This document shows, piece after piece, positions 31,195 to 40,243 of a stretch of 61,912 bases of DNA. How positions within the stretch are numbered: the stretch's first letter is position 1; every line of letters starts with the position of its first letter. Under the pieces are notes generated by a model. It was given only the letters and a program-made list of their open reading frames with translations. It searched no databases and was not told where the DNA came from. This DNA comes from Methanosarcinaceae archaeon. Its GTDB lineage: Archaea > Halobacteriota > Methanosarcinia > Methanosarcinales > Methanosarcinaceae. Position numbers and translations under genes: made by a program. The stretch is from contig JAMJFS010000010.1 of the NCBI GenBank assembly GCA_023544565.1, forward strand, positions 1 to 61,912, given 5' to 3'.

Positions 31195-31974
31195 TTATAT
31201 TTTCAAGAGGTGGTTCTCTCGTACCTCTGCAGCTTTTTCACATGCAAGAGTGACTGCTTTTAGCACCTGTTCTTCTGACAACGCACCTTCACCACTTTTT
31301 TGCATAGCGCATATCGAACCGTCTTGATTTGATGTGATCGTGATCTTTGTATCGCAGGTAGTCTCTTCATTGCGTCCTGGGTCAACCATTAGCTCTCCGC
31401 CTATGTTAACCACTGAAATACCTATTGGCATTTCACGAACAGGCACCATGAAATCTTCGCCTAAACCTTCACGTTCAGCTGGAACTGTTGCAGTCATAAG
31501 TGCGGCAATTGCACCAAGAGATGCAGCATCAAGAATATTGCCCTCATCATTTAGTACATGCACATCTATGAATACCATCCAGACTTTCTCTCCCTTCGTA
31601 ATACACAACTTAGTTAAATCAATTGCGCCTGATTCCCTGATACCACGGTCCGTTACACGAGCCATCTCTATAGCATTTTCTCGTGGTGGTCCTGCTTCAA
31701 AGGAAGGTGATGCAATTGGATTCAACTCAAGACTGGTCATAATTACACCAACATTCGGTGAATCCGGGAACGGGGTGCCAAGTTGAAATTTCACACCAAC
31801 TAAAACCTGTGTATTGCCGTATTGTACTCTGGCAGATCCTTCCGCTTTATCGATAACATTGGCCTCAACTGTAATTTTTCGAATCTCGTTAAATGCGCGA
31901 CCATCTTCGCGCTGACCTTTGAGCATCAGATTATATACATAATCTTTCTTGAGGTTTGATAGAACTTCACTCAT
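31195..31974 (-). CDS. rrp42: exosome complex subunit Rrp42
   Basis: The 259-residue protein is the non-catalytic RNase PH-like subunit that alternates with Rrp41 in the archaeal exosome hexamer. Recognisable stretches are [52 protein letters not shown] and [16 protein letters not shown]. The active-site aspartates of Rrp41 are absent from the corresponding segment, as usual. Its start overlaps the rrp41 stop by four bases. The exosome degrades and polyadenylates RNA 3' ends. Confidence 0.97.
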   Translation of the reverse strand: MSEVLSNLKKDYVYNLMLKGQREDGRAFNEIRKITVEANVIDKAEGSARVQYGNTQVLVGVKFQLGTPFPDSPNVGVIMTSLELNPIASPSFEAGPPRENAIEMARVTDRGIRESGAIDLTKLCITKGEKVWMVFIDVHVLNDEGNILDAASLGAIAALMTATVPAEREGLGEDFMVPVREMPIGISVVNIGGELMVDPGRNEETTCDTKITITSNQDGSICAMQKSGEGALSEEQVLKAVTLACEKAAEVRENHLLKI

Positions 31975-32885
31975 TTGTCTTCACCTTCCTCTACATCTTC
32001 ATAATCAGCATTTTCGTCAGGTTTCTCGTTGTTCTCATCATTTGAAACGATATCTTCCTCGACGTCTTCAACCTCTTCTTCGGTCCCGGTATCATCAGTT
32101 TCAACCGCCTCATCGATCTCAACTTCAGATTCCGATACTCCGGCCACTATTTTTGGTTCGATCTCTTCAGTATCGAACTGACTGAATTTACCTTTTAGTG
32201 CTTCACGCTGGATCTCAAGGATCTGTTTGCATCCTACCTTTACCAGTTCCATTGCTTCTTTGAACTCATCTTGTGTAAGATTTCCATCCATCTGGATCAA
32301 TGTTATATCTCCATCCTGTGTCATTGCAACAGGAAGATCTGCATCACCATAATTATCCTCATCCTTGCTCAAGTCAAGTACAAGTTTGCCATCAACTTTA
32401 CCGACTGCACATGCCGAAATAAGTCCTTTCATTGGAATTCCTGCATCTGCAAGCGCAATAGTTGCTGCATTGATCGCAGCAGTTCTTGTTCCGGCATCTG
32501 CCTGAAGTATTTCAGCAAATACATCGATAACAGCACCCGGGTATAAGTGTGTAAGAACAACAGGTTCAAACGCCTCTCGACTCACCTTTGAGATCTCAGT
32601 AGCTCGCCTGTTTTGACCAGGACGGATCCGGTCTTCAACTGAGAACGCAGCCATATTATATCTGTATCTTACAATTGCAGTATCAGGACGCTGCATTCGG
32701 CGAGGGTGCAATTCCCTTGGTCCAAATACGCCTGCTAATACCTTATTGTTACCCCATTCAAGATAACAGGAACCATCAGCCCTTGAAAGAACTCCTATCT
32801 CTATCTTCATTGGTCTGATCTCATCGACACGTCTCCCATCAAGACGCAAACCGTTTTCGTCGAAAAATTTCTCAGGTTTACTCAT
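31971..32885 (-). CDS. rrp41: exosome complex catalytic subunit Rrp41
   Basis: The first 235 residues are a normal Rrp41: [55 protein letters not shown] and the catalytic [12 protein letters not shown], with metal-binding aspartates. This subunit carries phosphorolytic exonuclease activity. Unusually, residues about 236-304 form an acidic tail ([18 protein letters not shown] and similar), lengthening the protein well beyond the family norm of about 240-250. The Rrp4 and PsmA products of the same operon have similar tails. Confidence 0.97.
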   Translation of the reverse strand: MSKPEKFFDENGLRLDGRRVDEIRPMKIEIGVLSRADGSCYLEWGNNKVLAGVFGPRELHPRRMQRPDTAIVRYRYNMAAFSVEDRIRPGQNRRATEISKVSREAFEPVVLTHLYPGAVIDVFAEILQADAGTRTAAINAATIALADAGIPMKGLISACAVGKVDGKLVLDLSKDEDNYGDADLPVAMTQDGDITLIQMDGNLTQDEFKEAMELVKVGCKQILEIQREALKGKFSQFDTEEIEPKIVAGVSESEVEIDEAVETDDTGTEEEVEDVEEDIVSNDENNEKPDENADYEDVEEGEDK

Positions 32886-32963
32886 AATCTATTCTCCAAA
32901 TTTAATTTAACTAATATTCTATCTCTCATTCTTTTCTCTATCTTCTGACCCTGGTGGGATCAA

Positions 32964-33752
32964 TTATTTATCTTCAGGGTCTAGCAACATGTCGACTTTT
33001 CTAGATGTATCTTCAGACACTTTCTCTTCTGTATCATCTGCCTGTGTTTCTTTAATATCTTCTGAAACTGTGTTCGTATCCACATCATCTTCGACATCGC
33101 TTTCATTTCTTAAAAACTTATAAACCATATCAGTTAATCCGGAAGCGTTTGAATTGCGTGATATAAAATCAATCGCCTTACCAAGGCAATCCATGTCATT
33201 GTCTTTTCCATTGATCCAGACCCTGCCATTTTGTCCTACAGATATTTCGCAATTAGTTTCTTTCTTTAACATTGATATCATGGAACCACTGTGCCCGATA
33301 AGTCTTGGCACTTTTGTTGGCATGATCTCGATTATCCTACCTTCTTTTATGACTCGCAGTGATCTATCACGCATAGTAATTTCAACTTTCATTGCTGGGT
33401 TTACATCTTTTATGCCAATGATAGCGGAGTCACCTACATCCATTATCCCCTTCATTTGTGATGATTCTATACGTCTTGGGAATTCAGACACATGGAGCAA
33501 TCCATCATATGCGGAACCGAGTTCAAATATCCAGTTCGAAGGAGTTACCATTATTACAGTTCCTATAACAAGATCGTTTCGGGAAGGAATGTATTTTCCG
33601 GAAAAAGGCAGAACATTGATCCTATTCTTGTCATTCAATATTCCATATAAAAGTGAATATACTTTTCCATCGTCAATGTATGTTCCCGACCCTGCATTTT
33701 TCACATTACTTGATAAAAATTGACCGGGGATAACTAATTTTTTATTCATCAT
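32964..33752 (-). CDS. rrp4: exosome RNA-binding subunit Rrp4
   Basis: The 262-residue protein has the Rrp4 order: an N-terminal domain (KLVIPGQFLSSN), an S1 domain (RNDLVIGTVIMVTPSNWIFE, then GLLHVSEFPR), and a KH domain (IGHSGSMISMLKKETNCEIS). It caps the Rrp41/42 ring and selects RNA substrates. A 45-residue acidic tail (NTVSEDIKETQADDTEE) extends beyond the KH domain. It lies between SBDS and rrp41, with a 78-bp gap before rrp41. Confidence 0.96.
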   Translation of the reverse strand: MMNKKLVIPGQFLSSNVKNAGSGTYIDDGKVYSLLYGILNDKNRINVLPFSGKYIPSRNDLVIGTVIMVTPSNWIFELGSAYDGLLHVSEFPRRIESSQMKGIMDVGDSAIIGIKDVNPAMKVEITMRDRSLRVIKEGRIIEIMPTKVPRLIGHSGSMISMLKKETNCEISVGQNGRVWINGKDNDMDCLGKAIDFISRNSNASGLTDMVYKFLRNESDVEDDVDTNTVSEDIKETQADDTEEKVSEDTSRKVDMLLDPEDK

Positions 33753-33760
33753 TTGGCCTC

Positions 33761-34462
33761 TTATAAGAGCTTGGTTTCAGCATCACCTTTTGTCAGGTGA
33801 TTGATAAGACCATAAAAGTCATTTTGCATTCCTGCAGGGATCTTCACAACTGCAACCCAAGAACCATCATTCAACCATTCCTGTTTCACTAGTGTACCAA
33901 AACTTGCGATATCGCCGTATGCTTTCGCTGCATAATCTGCAGGTATTTTGACAGCAACATCCACTTCTTCAAAGCGGATAGGTATGATTGGTCGAATCGC
34001 TTTCATTACGATCTTGACCTGCTCATCCACACTTTTTAACGGGTCGATATGTATTTTTGCTTCTTCCATTGCCTTTGCAATTCGTGCCGGTGGATGTGGT
34101 GTTCTTGTTTGTGGATTGATCGCATTCTGTGCAATAATATTTATAACTTGTTTTGTTTTCTCATCAAGAATGTGTTTTCGTTGTTCTTTTGTAAGTTGTA
34201 ATTCACCGTGTTGGATGATAATGGTTGCAATCTCAAATATGTCACCTGTATCAAACGCTTTAACAAGGTCGGATTCTGCAATGTGATCGCCCGTGCTCAC
34301 ATTTTCAAATATGGATTCAACAGCAAGGATATCTTGGATTTTGACATCATCGCCTCTCTTGAACGCAAATGCCCCATCCGGATCGACAGCAATTTCAAAA
34401 TGCTTACCACCTTTCTTAAGTCTTGCAGTTACAGAATTATCGAGAGATACCATTCTTTCCAC
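33761..34462 (-). CDS. ribosome maturation protein SDO1 (SBDS homologue)
   Basis: The 233-residue protein has the three SBDS domains. Family pieces are VTARLKKGGKHFEIAVDPD, HILDEKTKQVINIIAQNAIN, PQTRTPHPPARIAKAMEEA and RFEEVDVAVKIPADYAAKAY. SBDS works with EF-2-like GTPases to release aIF6 from the nascent large ribosomal subunit. The gene sits between psmA and rrp4, the standard archaeal arrangement. Nothing unusual is seen. Confidence 0.96.
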   Translation of the reverse strand: MERMVSLDNSVTARLKKGGKHFEIAVDPDGAFAFKRGDDVKIQDILAVESIFENVSTGDHIAESDLVKAFDTGDIFEIATIIIQHGELQLTKEQRKHILDEKTKQVINIIAQNAINPQTRTPHPPARIAKAMEEAKIHIDPLKSVDEQVKIVMKAIRPIIPIRFEEVDVAVKIPADYAAKAYGDIASFGTLVKQEWLNDGSWVAVVKIPAGMQNDFYGLINHLTKGDAETKLL

Positions 34463-34546
34463 CTTTCTTACAATTAAAATACAATTTGATAGTTTAGATA
34501 TTTATTTCATTATATGTTAACGTTGACGTTAACTTTAACATCAACA

Positions 34547-35344
34547 TTACTCTTCATTTTCATCTTTGGATTCATCATCATTCTTTTCATCAGTTTCTTC
34601 TGCTTTTTCAGATTCTTTGTGCTTTTCAACGATCTGTGATACATAAGATTCCACTTCATCGGAGGTAAGTTTCCTAAACTGCTTGTGTTCAAGTGTAACT
34701 GTACCAACTTCAAGAGTTGCAGAATCAAGTTTTCCTTCTGCAGCATTGTAAAGTGCATCCAGACCAAGTATGATAGCAGCTTCAATATCCATGTCACTAT
34801 TATAATCTTTTTCAAACACTTCAACGACTGCATTCCTGCCAGCACCTATTGCTGTTGCCTTATATTCTAAAAGTGCTCCGCTTGGATCGGTTTCAAACAG
34901 TCTTGGGCTGTGGTCGTCAACACCTGCTATAAGGAGTGCTGTTCCGTAAGGGCGAACACCGCCGTATTGTGTATATGTTTGCTTATGATCGCATATCTTC
35001 TTTGCAAGGACCTCAACACCAATAGGCTCATCGTATGATACCTTATTGACCTGTGATTCAACCCTTGACCTGTCAACAAGTGCCCGTGCATCAGCAACAA
35101 GACCTGATGTAGCAGCACCGATATGATCATCTATCTGGAAGATCTTTTCAATGGATTCAGCTTCGATCAGCCTGCTTGTAATTCTTTTATCAACCAGCAG
35201 TACTACTCCATCTTTCGCTTTTACTCCAACTGCTGTTGTGCCTCGCTTTACCGCTTCTCTGGCGTATTCTACTTGGAAAAGCCTGCCATCAGGACTAAAA
35301 ACAGTAATTGCTCTGTCATATCCCATTTGTGGTGCCATTTGCAT
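34547..35344 (-). CDS. psmA: 20S proteasome alpha subunit
   Basis: The 265-residue protein starts [20 protein letters not shown] followed by [20 protein letters not shown], the alpha-subunit signature that forms the gated outer rings. Core strands include [20 protein letters not shown] and [19 protein letters not shown]. It does not carry the catalytic N-terminal Thr, which belongs to the beta subunit encoded elsewhere. The C-terminus ends in a run of about 27 mostly acidic residues ([20 protein letters not shown]), longer than usual, which could affect interaction with regulators. Confidence 0.97.
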   Translation of the reverse strand: MQMAPQMGYDRAITVFSPDGRLFQVEYAREAVKRGTTAVGVKAKDGVVLLVDKRITSRLIEAESIEKIFQIDDHIGAATSGLVADARALVDRSRVESQVNKVSYDEPIGVEVLAKKICDHKQTYTQYGGVRPYGTALLIAGVDDHSPRLFETDPSGALLEYKATAIGAGRNAVVEVFEKDYNSDMDIEAAIILGLDALYNAAEGKLDSATLEVGTVTLEHKQFRKLTSDEVESYVSQIVEKHKESEKAEETDEKNDDESKDENEE

Positions 35345-35492
35345 GCTAAATTCATCTCCTATAAATGTTAACTTAAATAAATCTATATGTAATCTTGACT
35401 GGAACTATATGATATGTAACGTACAGTATAGTCTTTCCTCATTTATATGTGATTGCTATGTTGATCTCACTAATATTTACAAATTCATATCT

Positions 35493-35843
35493 TCAAAGGG
35501 TAAATACTTCGATTCCTTCTAAATACTTTTTTGTTGCACCCGCAACAGTACCTGATATTCCGAGTATGTGCACAATAACCCTTTTGCCGCCTATGTGTGT
35601 AATAGTGGCAACAGTAGCGCGTGTCTGCTCAGTTTTGTTATGCGCACATCGTATTATGCCTTTTGAATCTTCAAATGTAAGGATACGTATGCCGCATTCA
35701 CTTGAACCGACATCTCCAATAAGTGAACCAACACATGAGAACATCTCGCGCAACAGTTCTTCTCTTGTTACATCATGCTCACAGATAAGTTCAAAAGCAA
35801 GATAGCGTTTTTTATCGCGCAATGTAGGTGGAAGTATCTTCAA
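35493..35843 (-). CDS. rnp2: RNase P protein component 2 (Pop5)
   Basis: The 116-residue protein starts MKILPPTLRDKKRYLAFELI and keeps the Rnp2 pattern: DVGSSECGIRILTFEDSKGI, IIRCAHNKTEQTRATVATI, and the C-terminal ILGISGTVAGATKKYL. It pairs with Rnp3 to promote pre-tRNA 5' cleavage by RNase P RNA. Its start overlaps the rnp3 stop by four bases. Length and motif order are typical. Confidence 0.96.
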   Translation of the reverse strand: MKILPPTLRDKKRYLAFELICEHDVTREELLREMFSCVGSLIGDVGSSECGIRILTFEDSKGIIRCAHNKTEQTRATVATITHIGGKRVIVHILGISGTVAGATKKYLEGIEVFTL

Positions 35844-36607
35844 TTTGATCCACCTGCCTCTTTTGGTTCACTGCCTGATCCATTAATTTTGACTTTAATT
35901 GTGTCCTCGACATCTATTATTTCCACTCCTTCCCGAATAAATCCTGATCCCTGTCTGTTCCTTGATATAATCCCTGCCGGAACAGTTGATATGGCTGCTA
36001 CAGCTTCATCTTTATCCATTCCGAATAGCCCTGCAAGTGCAATCATTTCTCTTGGTGCGCGGAGATCGAAATATGATACTGCATTGCTTGTAAGTACCAT
36101 TGGCACGTCAAATTTTCTTGCAATTTCAACATTTTTCCTGAAATAAGAAAGTGCATGCACTCTCCTGCCGCCGCGTCCTATGAAAATTGCATCAAGATTG
36201 AATTCAATTGCGACATTATTATCACTTGCCGATTTTGCAAGAACATGGTTCAATCCACTGTCTTTTGGTGTTATAGGGTGTGCCAATATGTCTACATTCT
36301 TATTTTCTACAGCAGCACGATTGATATCCTCATCTCCACCATGGACGATAAGGACATCTACATTATTGCGATATTTTCCAATAAGTCCATGAAGTTTAGA
36401 AGGATTGTTGGATACGACCTCAATACCCCTGAACATCTCTAAATTGTTCGCTTCAAATCCTGATGGTTTGGATTCAGTATTGGAATGGTTAGTTATTGCA
36501 ATTCCAGAATAGCCTAAATGTTTTGCAAGAGCAGCCATTTCTGATGATGTATTTTTACCATCAGGTATGGAATGGACATTCAGGTCATAGAATTTTGGTT
36601 TAACCAA
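35840..36607 (-). CDS. rnp3: RNase P protein component 3 (Rpp30)
   Basis: The 255-residue protein has the TIM-barrel PHP-like fold of Rpp30: KFYDLNVHSIPDGKNTSSEM, LGYSGIAITNHSN, VDVLIVHGGDEDINRAAVEN, VDILAHP and VEIARKFDVPMVLTSNA. It associates with Rnp2 as an RNase P subcomplex. Overlaps with both neighbours (7 bp with the upstream RNA-binding gene, 4 bp with rnp2) indicate coupled translation. Confidence 0.96.
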   Translation of the reverse strand: MVKPKFYDLNVHSIPDGKNTSSEMAALAKHLGYSGIAITNHSNTESKPSGFEANNLEMFRGIEVVSNNPSKLHGLIGKYRNNVDVLIVHGGDEDINRAAVENKNVDILAHPITPKDSGLNHVLAKSASDNNVAIEFNLDAIFIGRGGRRVHALSYFRKNVEIARKFDVPMVLTSNAVSYFDLRAPREMIALAGLFGMDKDEAVAAISTVPAGIISRNRQGSGFIREGVEIIDVEDTIKVKINGSGSEPKEAGGSN

Positions 36608-37061
36608 ATAATTCCTCCACGATATTTCCGGCTTGTTCCCGGTTCTTTGGATATGTGGCGATCTTGACTTTTACTGCGATCGCATCTGATGAAGAAGAAA
36701 GTTTAACTTTGTTCAGGTAAGCTGCCTGTTTATCGAGTCTGAAATGAAACATTTGGTCATCATCCAGACGATCCGGCATCTCACTGCGAAGTAATTCGAC
36801 ATCCTCCGGATGCATATTCTGCCGAACAAACTTTACAAATGCAAGGCAATCCTGCTTACGTGTGATATTAGCACTTAATATTGAGATCGGATTTTTATAA
36901 TACCCATCAATATTTGTGATCTCAACGATATCGTCAGTATTTCCGTCACTGATGTTATATTTAAAGATCGAATTCAGTAAAAAAAAATCCAGGGCACTTC
37001 TGACCCTAGACTTATCTTCGGTTGAGTGTGCGTTTACACGTAAAATTATATGGTGTATCAC
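36600..37061 (-). CDS. RNA-binding protein of the archaeal exosome-operon family (PF01877)
   Basis: The 153-residue protein belongs to the PF01877 family (formerly DUF54), almost always encoded between rpl15e and rnp3. It has two alpha/beta halves: [19 protein letters not shown] and, later, [19 protein letters not shown]. The consistent linkage suggests a part in RNA processing with exosome or RNase P. It overlaps rpl15e by 4 bp and rnp3 by 8 bp. No catalytic site is recognisable. Confidence 0.9.
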   Translation of the reverse strand: MIHHIILRVNAHSTEDKSRVRSALDFFLLNSIFKYNISDGNTDDIVEITNIDGYYKNPISILSANITRKQDCLAFVKFVRQNMHPEDVELLRSEMPDRLDDDQMFHFRLDKQAAYLNKVKLSSSSDAIAVKVKIATYPKNREQAGNIVEELFG

Positions 37062-37648
37062 TTGCCTCTATTCTGGTTTGATCTGAGACTTGGTCGGGTC
37101 TTTTCAGTACCTTTTCCACGTTTCAACATACCTCTGCCCTTCTTACCTGCACTGGTCTTTCCACGGAATGCACGTCCCTTTTCTGTTTTTGCACAGATCC
37201 AGTTAAGGTTCTTGTCGCTCTTGATCACAGGATGACTTGGGTCTACAAGAATTACTTCATACCATCTGGATTTACCATCTTCGGCTACCCAGTATGAATT
37301 CAGAACTTCCATGTTAGGATATTTTCTGGATGCGCGTTCTTCAGACATTCTCTGGATGCTCATTCCAGTGGTCATCTTGTTCTTACCCATACGCTGGGTA
37401 CGTCGTCCACGGATGTATCTTGATTTTCTCATTCCACCGCGGCGAACTTTTGTACGCACGACAATGATGCCCTGCTTTGCCTTGTATCCAAGTGTTCGTG
37501 CACGGTCAATACGCGTTGGGCGTCTTATACGTGTGACGGAGCCTTCTTTTCTCCATTCCTGAAGTCTTTCCCATCTAAGGTCACGCACGTAAGTCTCATC
37601 CGGCTTTTTCCATGCGTCTCTAACATATCCATAAAAAGATTTAGACAA
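37058..37648 (-). CDS. rpl15e: 50S ribosomal protein L15e (eL15)
   Basis: The 196-residue basic protein is unmistakably eL15: [80 protein letters not shown]. It is the first gene of the superoperon that runs to pcc1, so its promoter near 37660-37740 probably drives some 13 genes. It binds 23S rRNA. Nothing unusual. Confidence 0.98.
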   Translation of the reverse strand: MSKSFYGYVRDAWKKPDETYVRDLRWERLQEWRKEGSVTRIRRPTRIDRARTLGYKAKQGIIVVRTKVRRGGMRKSRYIRGRRTQRMGKNKMTTGMSIQRMSEERASRKYPNMEVLNSYWVAEDGKSRWYEVILVDPSHPVIKSDKNLNWICAKTEKGRAFRGKTSAGKKGRGMLKRGKGTEKTRPSLRSNQNRGK

Positions 37649-37715
37649 TTTGTTTCACCTATGTTTCATTTTAGTTTCACGGTTCAGCTTTTTGATATTA
37701 AAAGCCACATTCCTA

Positions 37716-37731
37716 CGGGATTTTATCCCGA
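37716..37731. promoter_or_regulatory. hairpin upstream of rpl15e
   Basis: CGGGAT-TTT-ATCCCG forms a perfect 6-bp stem between the divergent rpl15e operon and the small-protein/SAMP genes. It could be an operator or leader element controlling the superoperon. No trans factor is known. Confidence 0.4.
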
Positions 37732-37861
37732 TAATGAAACTTGGCATCTCAACCACTTGATATAACTTAAAGGTTTGTATGGATTCTATTATAATCGATC
37801 AAAGATCAATCCCGAAAACGTTAATAATCATAGTGACTGATAAATTAATGAGGTGAATCAA

Positions 37862-37987
37862 ATGTCAAAGTTTCATAAGCGAGATACTGAGCGAAAAGGA
37901 GCCAAAAAACATGAGGGATTGGAAGATAAACTGATTAAAGATAACCTCGAGGACTTAAAAGGAAAAGGCGGTGAAATTTCAGATTGA
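37862..37987 (+). CDS. 41-residue charged protein coupled to SAMP
   Basis: ATG 37862 follows GAGGTGA, a strong ribosome site. The product is 41 residues: MSKFHKRDTERKGAKKHEGL, then EDKLIKDNLEDLKGKGGEISD-like charged sequence. It is rich in Lys, Glu and Asp and has no cysteine or hydrophobic core, so may be disordered or helical. Its TGA overlaps the TTG start of the ubiquitin-like gene (TTGA), implying translational coupling. I do not recognise a family. A role with the modifier (partner, substrate or regulator) is inference from coupling alone. Confidence 0.7.
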   Translation: MSKFHKRDTERKGAKKHEGLEDKLIKDNLEDLKGKGGEISD

Positions 37988-38196
37988 GCATCAAGGTGAA
38001 TTTAAAAGTACTCGCAGGTGGTACTTCTGAACAAACAATTGAAGTTGAGGAAAATACTACCTACGAATGTTTACTGGACGATCTAGAAATAAATCAAGAA
38101 ACTGTAATTGTATTGAAAGATGGACAAGCCGTTCCACTCGATGGAACGGTTACTTCCAGCGATTTAACGATTCTAAAAATAGTATCGGGTGGATAA
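37984..38196 (+). CDS. small archaeal ubiquitin-like modifier (SAMP/MoaD/ThiS type)
   Basis: The 70-residue protein has the beta-grasp pattern of ThiS/MoaD and ends in the diagnostic Gly-Gly (ILKIVSGG) that E1-like enzymes adenylate. Pieces: SIKVNLKVLAGGTSEQTIEV, ECLLDDLEINQETVIVLKDG. It may act in protein conjugation, in sulfur delivery for tRNA thiolation, or both. The start is TTG 37984, with GGCGGTGA upstream. No E1-like gene is in the window. It is co-translated with the 41-residue protein. Confidence 0.85.
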   Translation: MSIKVNLKVLAGGTSEQTIEVEENTTYECLLDDLEINQETVIVLKDGQAVPLDGTVTSSDLTILKIVSGG

Positions 38197-38255
38197 ATTA
38201 TATATTAACATATTCACCCCATATTGTATGAAAACCTGTTATTTAGTCAGATTGT

Positions 38256-38636
38256 CTAAACTAATTTGCTGATGTTTTTTAGTTTATCAATTGCTTTCAT
38301 TGTTATCTGTGTTTCTTCAAGGATCTTATTCTCATAATGTTGTACGATCTTATCAACAGGTGCTGACAATGAATATATCTTTGTGGGTCTTCCCTTACCA
38401 GCTGTTTTCTTATCATGTACATCAACCCAGGTATTCTTAGACATGTATCGCATAGCAACACTTACTTCTGGTTGCCGCAAGCCCGTACTCATTTCAATTT
38501 CCTGCGATGATGCCTCCTGGACATTTGTGAGATATGTTAATGTAGTTGCAACATTTCGTGACATTCCCAAATCTTTCAGCGCGTCTATGAATTGCTTATC
38601 GTACTCATCTAATATTTTTAGTTCAAATCCTTTCAT
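38256..38636 (-). CDS. predicted transcriptional regulator, TrmB/MarR-like winged helix
   Basis: The 126-residue protein has a winged-helix domain at about 20-100: MSRNVATTLTYLTNVQEASS, QEIEMSTGLRQPEVSVAMRY, then a wing AGKGRPTKIYSLS and a C-terminal helix (YENKILEETQITMKAIDKL) likely for dimerisation. The GRPxKxYxL wing is typical of archaeal TrmB-like regulators. ATG 38636 follows GGGGT. It is convergent with the SAMP genes and upstream of nothing on the same strand, so the target is unknown. Confidence 0.8.
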   Translation of the reverse strand: MKGFELKILDEYDKQFIDALKDLGMSRNVATTLTYLTNVQEASSQEIEMSTGLRQPEVSVAMRYMSKNTWVDVHDKKTAGKGRPTKIYSLSAPVDKIVQHYENKILEETQITMKAIDKLKNISKLV

Positions 38637-38782
38637 AATAACCCCTTTTCAATATTTGATTCTTATTAGGTTCCCCCAAATTGACCCTAACCTGTTACGT
38701 TTTAGTCTATTATATTATTTAAATATATCTATTGTATATATATTTTTTTTTAATTGTTATTTAATTATAAATTGATATAATG

Positions 38783-39919
38783 TCAATAATGTACAAACGA
38801 TATGATCGAATCATCTGCAATTTTAATTATTTTTCTCTTCAGTGTTTCGAAACGATCGAATGAGACGGTATTCTTTCCACCAAACAGTTCCTCAATGATA
38901 CGCCTGCCTACAATATCATCATGTCCTGACCTAAGACGCAGGATAATAGAACTGGGGTAGATATGCGTATTCTGTGATAAGCCATCAAAGTCGCCATCAG
39001 TGATGCCAATAATAGGAATACCAAGTCTGTAGAGAATATCGCCTGCAATTGATGTGGTATCGTCACCAATAGTAATTGCAAGTTGCGCCCCATCAGCCAG
39101 TTCAAAGCAATGTTCTGCCGCATGGTCAATCATAACTACTTTGCCACCCGAGCCTGAGCCCATGTCGCTTTCAATATTTTTTCCAATACGTGGCGTATAA
39201 TCACTTCTGCGTAATGAACCACTTTTGACCCAGGCAGATTTTATGTCTATTGGAACTTTGTTCTCATAATCATGAAGTTTTTCGATCCCGTGTTCTTTTA
39301 CGGTGCCGCCTTCAATTGACATCACAAACCCGTTTTCAACCACGATCCCAATGTTTTCCGTCTCTGCGCTGCCAATAACAACACCATTTACAAGTATATT
39401 CTCACCTACATGCACACCAGATATTTTTCGTATGGTGCGGTGCCCATCAGTTTTGATCTGCATTGGTTTGATAATGGACATAGATCGTTCGAACATTTTC
39501 ATATCTAATACAGATGACATTTTAATGGCATGTCTGGATGCACTTGTATTCCATGAAATTATCTCACCATCCGGGCATCCGGGTCTTTCTATATGTATAA
39601 GCGGTTTGTCATCCATATCCTGAAGATTAGATATTACAATATTTCCAAATGCACGTCCTGTTTCAGTAGTCTTGCCATGATTTAGCAGAAAAACCACATC
39701 ACTTGTCGCGGATAGTGTGCCAATACTCTCACTTGGTTTTAAGCGTTGATTTGTGTCTATTATATTTTCCAGACCAGCATCAATAACTGCCGTTCTTCCC
39801 ATGGTGCCACCAAGTCTGGCGCAGACTTCACCTTCAGCGGACAAAATGTCTATAATTGCCTTTGCCTGTCCTGAATCGATCACTTCAGGTCCATGTATAA
39901 CTACACCTATTTTCATCAA
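38783..39919 (-). CDS. DUF2117 family protein
   Basis: The 378-residue protein matches DUF2117, found mainly in methanogens. The N-terminal region has a nucleotide-binding look (MKIGVVIHGPEVIDSGQAKA, VCARLGGTMGRTAVIDAGLE). The C-terminal half contains GSGSGGKVVMIDHAAEHC, LAITIGDDTTSIAGDILYRL and GIPIIGITDGDFDGL, a TOPRIM-like pattern of acidic residues. The family has no assigned activity to my knowledge. It is divergent from larA. The motif layout suggests a nucleic-acid or nucleotide enzyme, which remains speculation. Confidence 0.8.
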   Translation of the reverse strand: MMKIGVVIHGPEVIDSGQAKAIIDILSAEGEVCARLGGTMGRTAVIDAGLENIIDTNQRLKPSESIGTLSATSDVVFLLNHGKTTETGRAFGNIVISNLQDMDDKPLIHIERPGCPDGEIISWNTSASRHAIKMSSVLDMKMFERSMSIIKPMQIKTDGHRTIRKISGVHVGENILVNGVVIGSAETENIGIVVENGFVMSIEGGTVKEHGIEKLHDYENKVPIDIKSAWVKSGSLRRSDYTPRIGKNIESDMGSGSGGKVVMIDHAAEHCFELADGAQLAITIGDDTTSIAGDILYRLGIPIIGITDGDFDGLSQNTHIYPSSIILRLRSGHDDIVGRRIIEELFGGKNTVSFDRFETLKRKIIKIADDSIISFVHY

Positions 39920-40243
39920 GTTCTATTTTTATATACGAGTCATTATATAATGCTTTTGGAGCAAATGCTAATATAATGGATAGTAAACAATTATCTATCT
40001 ATAAAAATATAAATTGCAGTGGAAACTGGAATCAAATATGTAATATGATTAGGTTTATATCCTATGATGTCGAATTATATATCTGGCAAAAGTCGAATTA
40101 TCATTTATTTATTATCCCCTCTATATGCTCGTCATACGGCTTTTGCCTAATCATACATTTTTCAAACAATATTCATTTTTACTTAATATATTCGTAAGAA
40201 TGTTTCAACAACATTTTATAGAATTAAATACTTTTGATGTCGC
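39920..40243. other. divergent promoter region, DUF2117 / larA
   Basis: The 324-bp gap between divergent genes holds no coding sequence. A TATA-like ATTAAATACTTTT lies about 20 bp before the larA ATG, suggesting leaderless expression. GGCAAAAG (40085-40092) and CTTTTGCC (40140-40147) are inverted with a 47-nt loop, of uncertain meaning. An AT-rich tract near 39925-39950 may serve DUF2117. Confidence 0.5.

Noticed and set aside
40085-40147. Riboswitch upstream of larA
   Set aside because: The only pairing is an 8-bp stem with a 47-nt loop, and the larA TATA box lies downstream of it, so the element would not be part of the mRNA.
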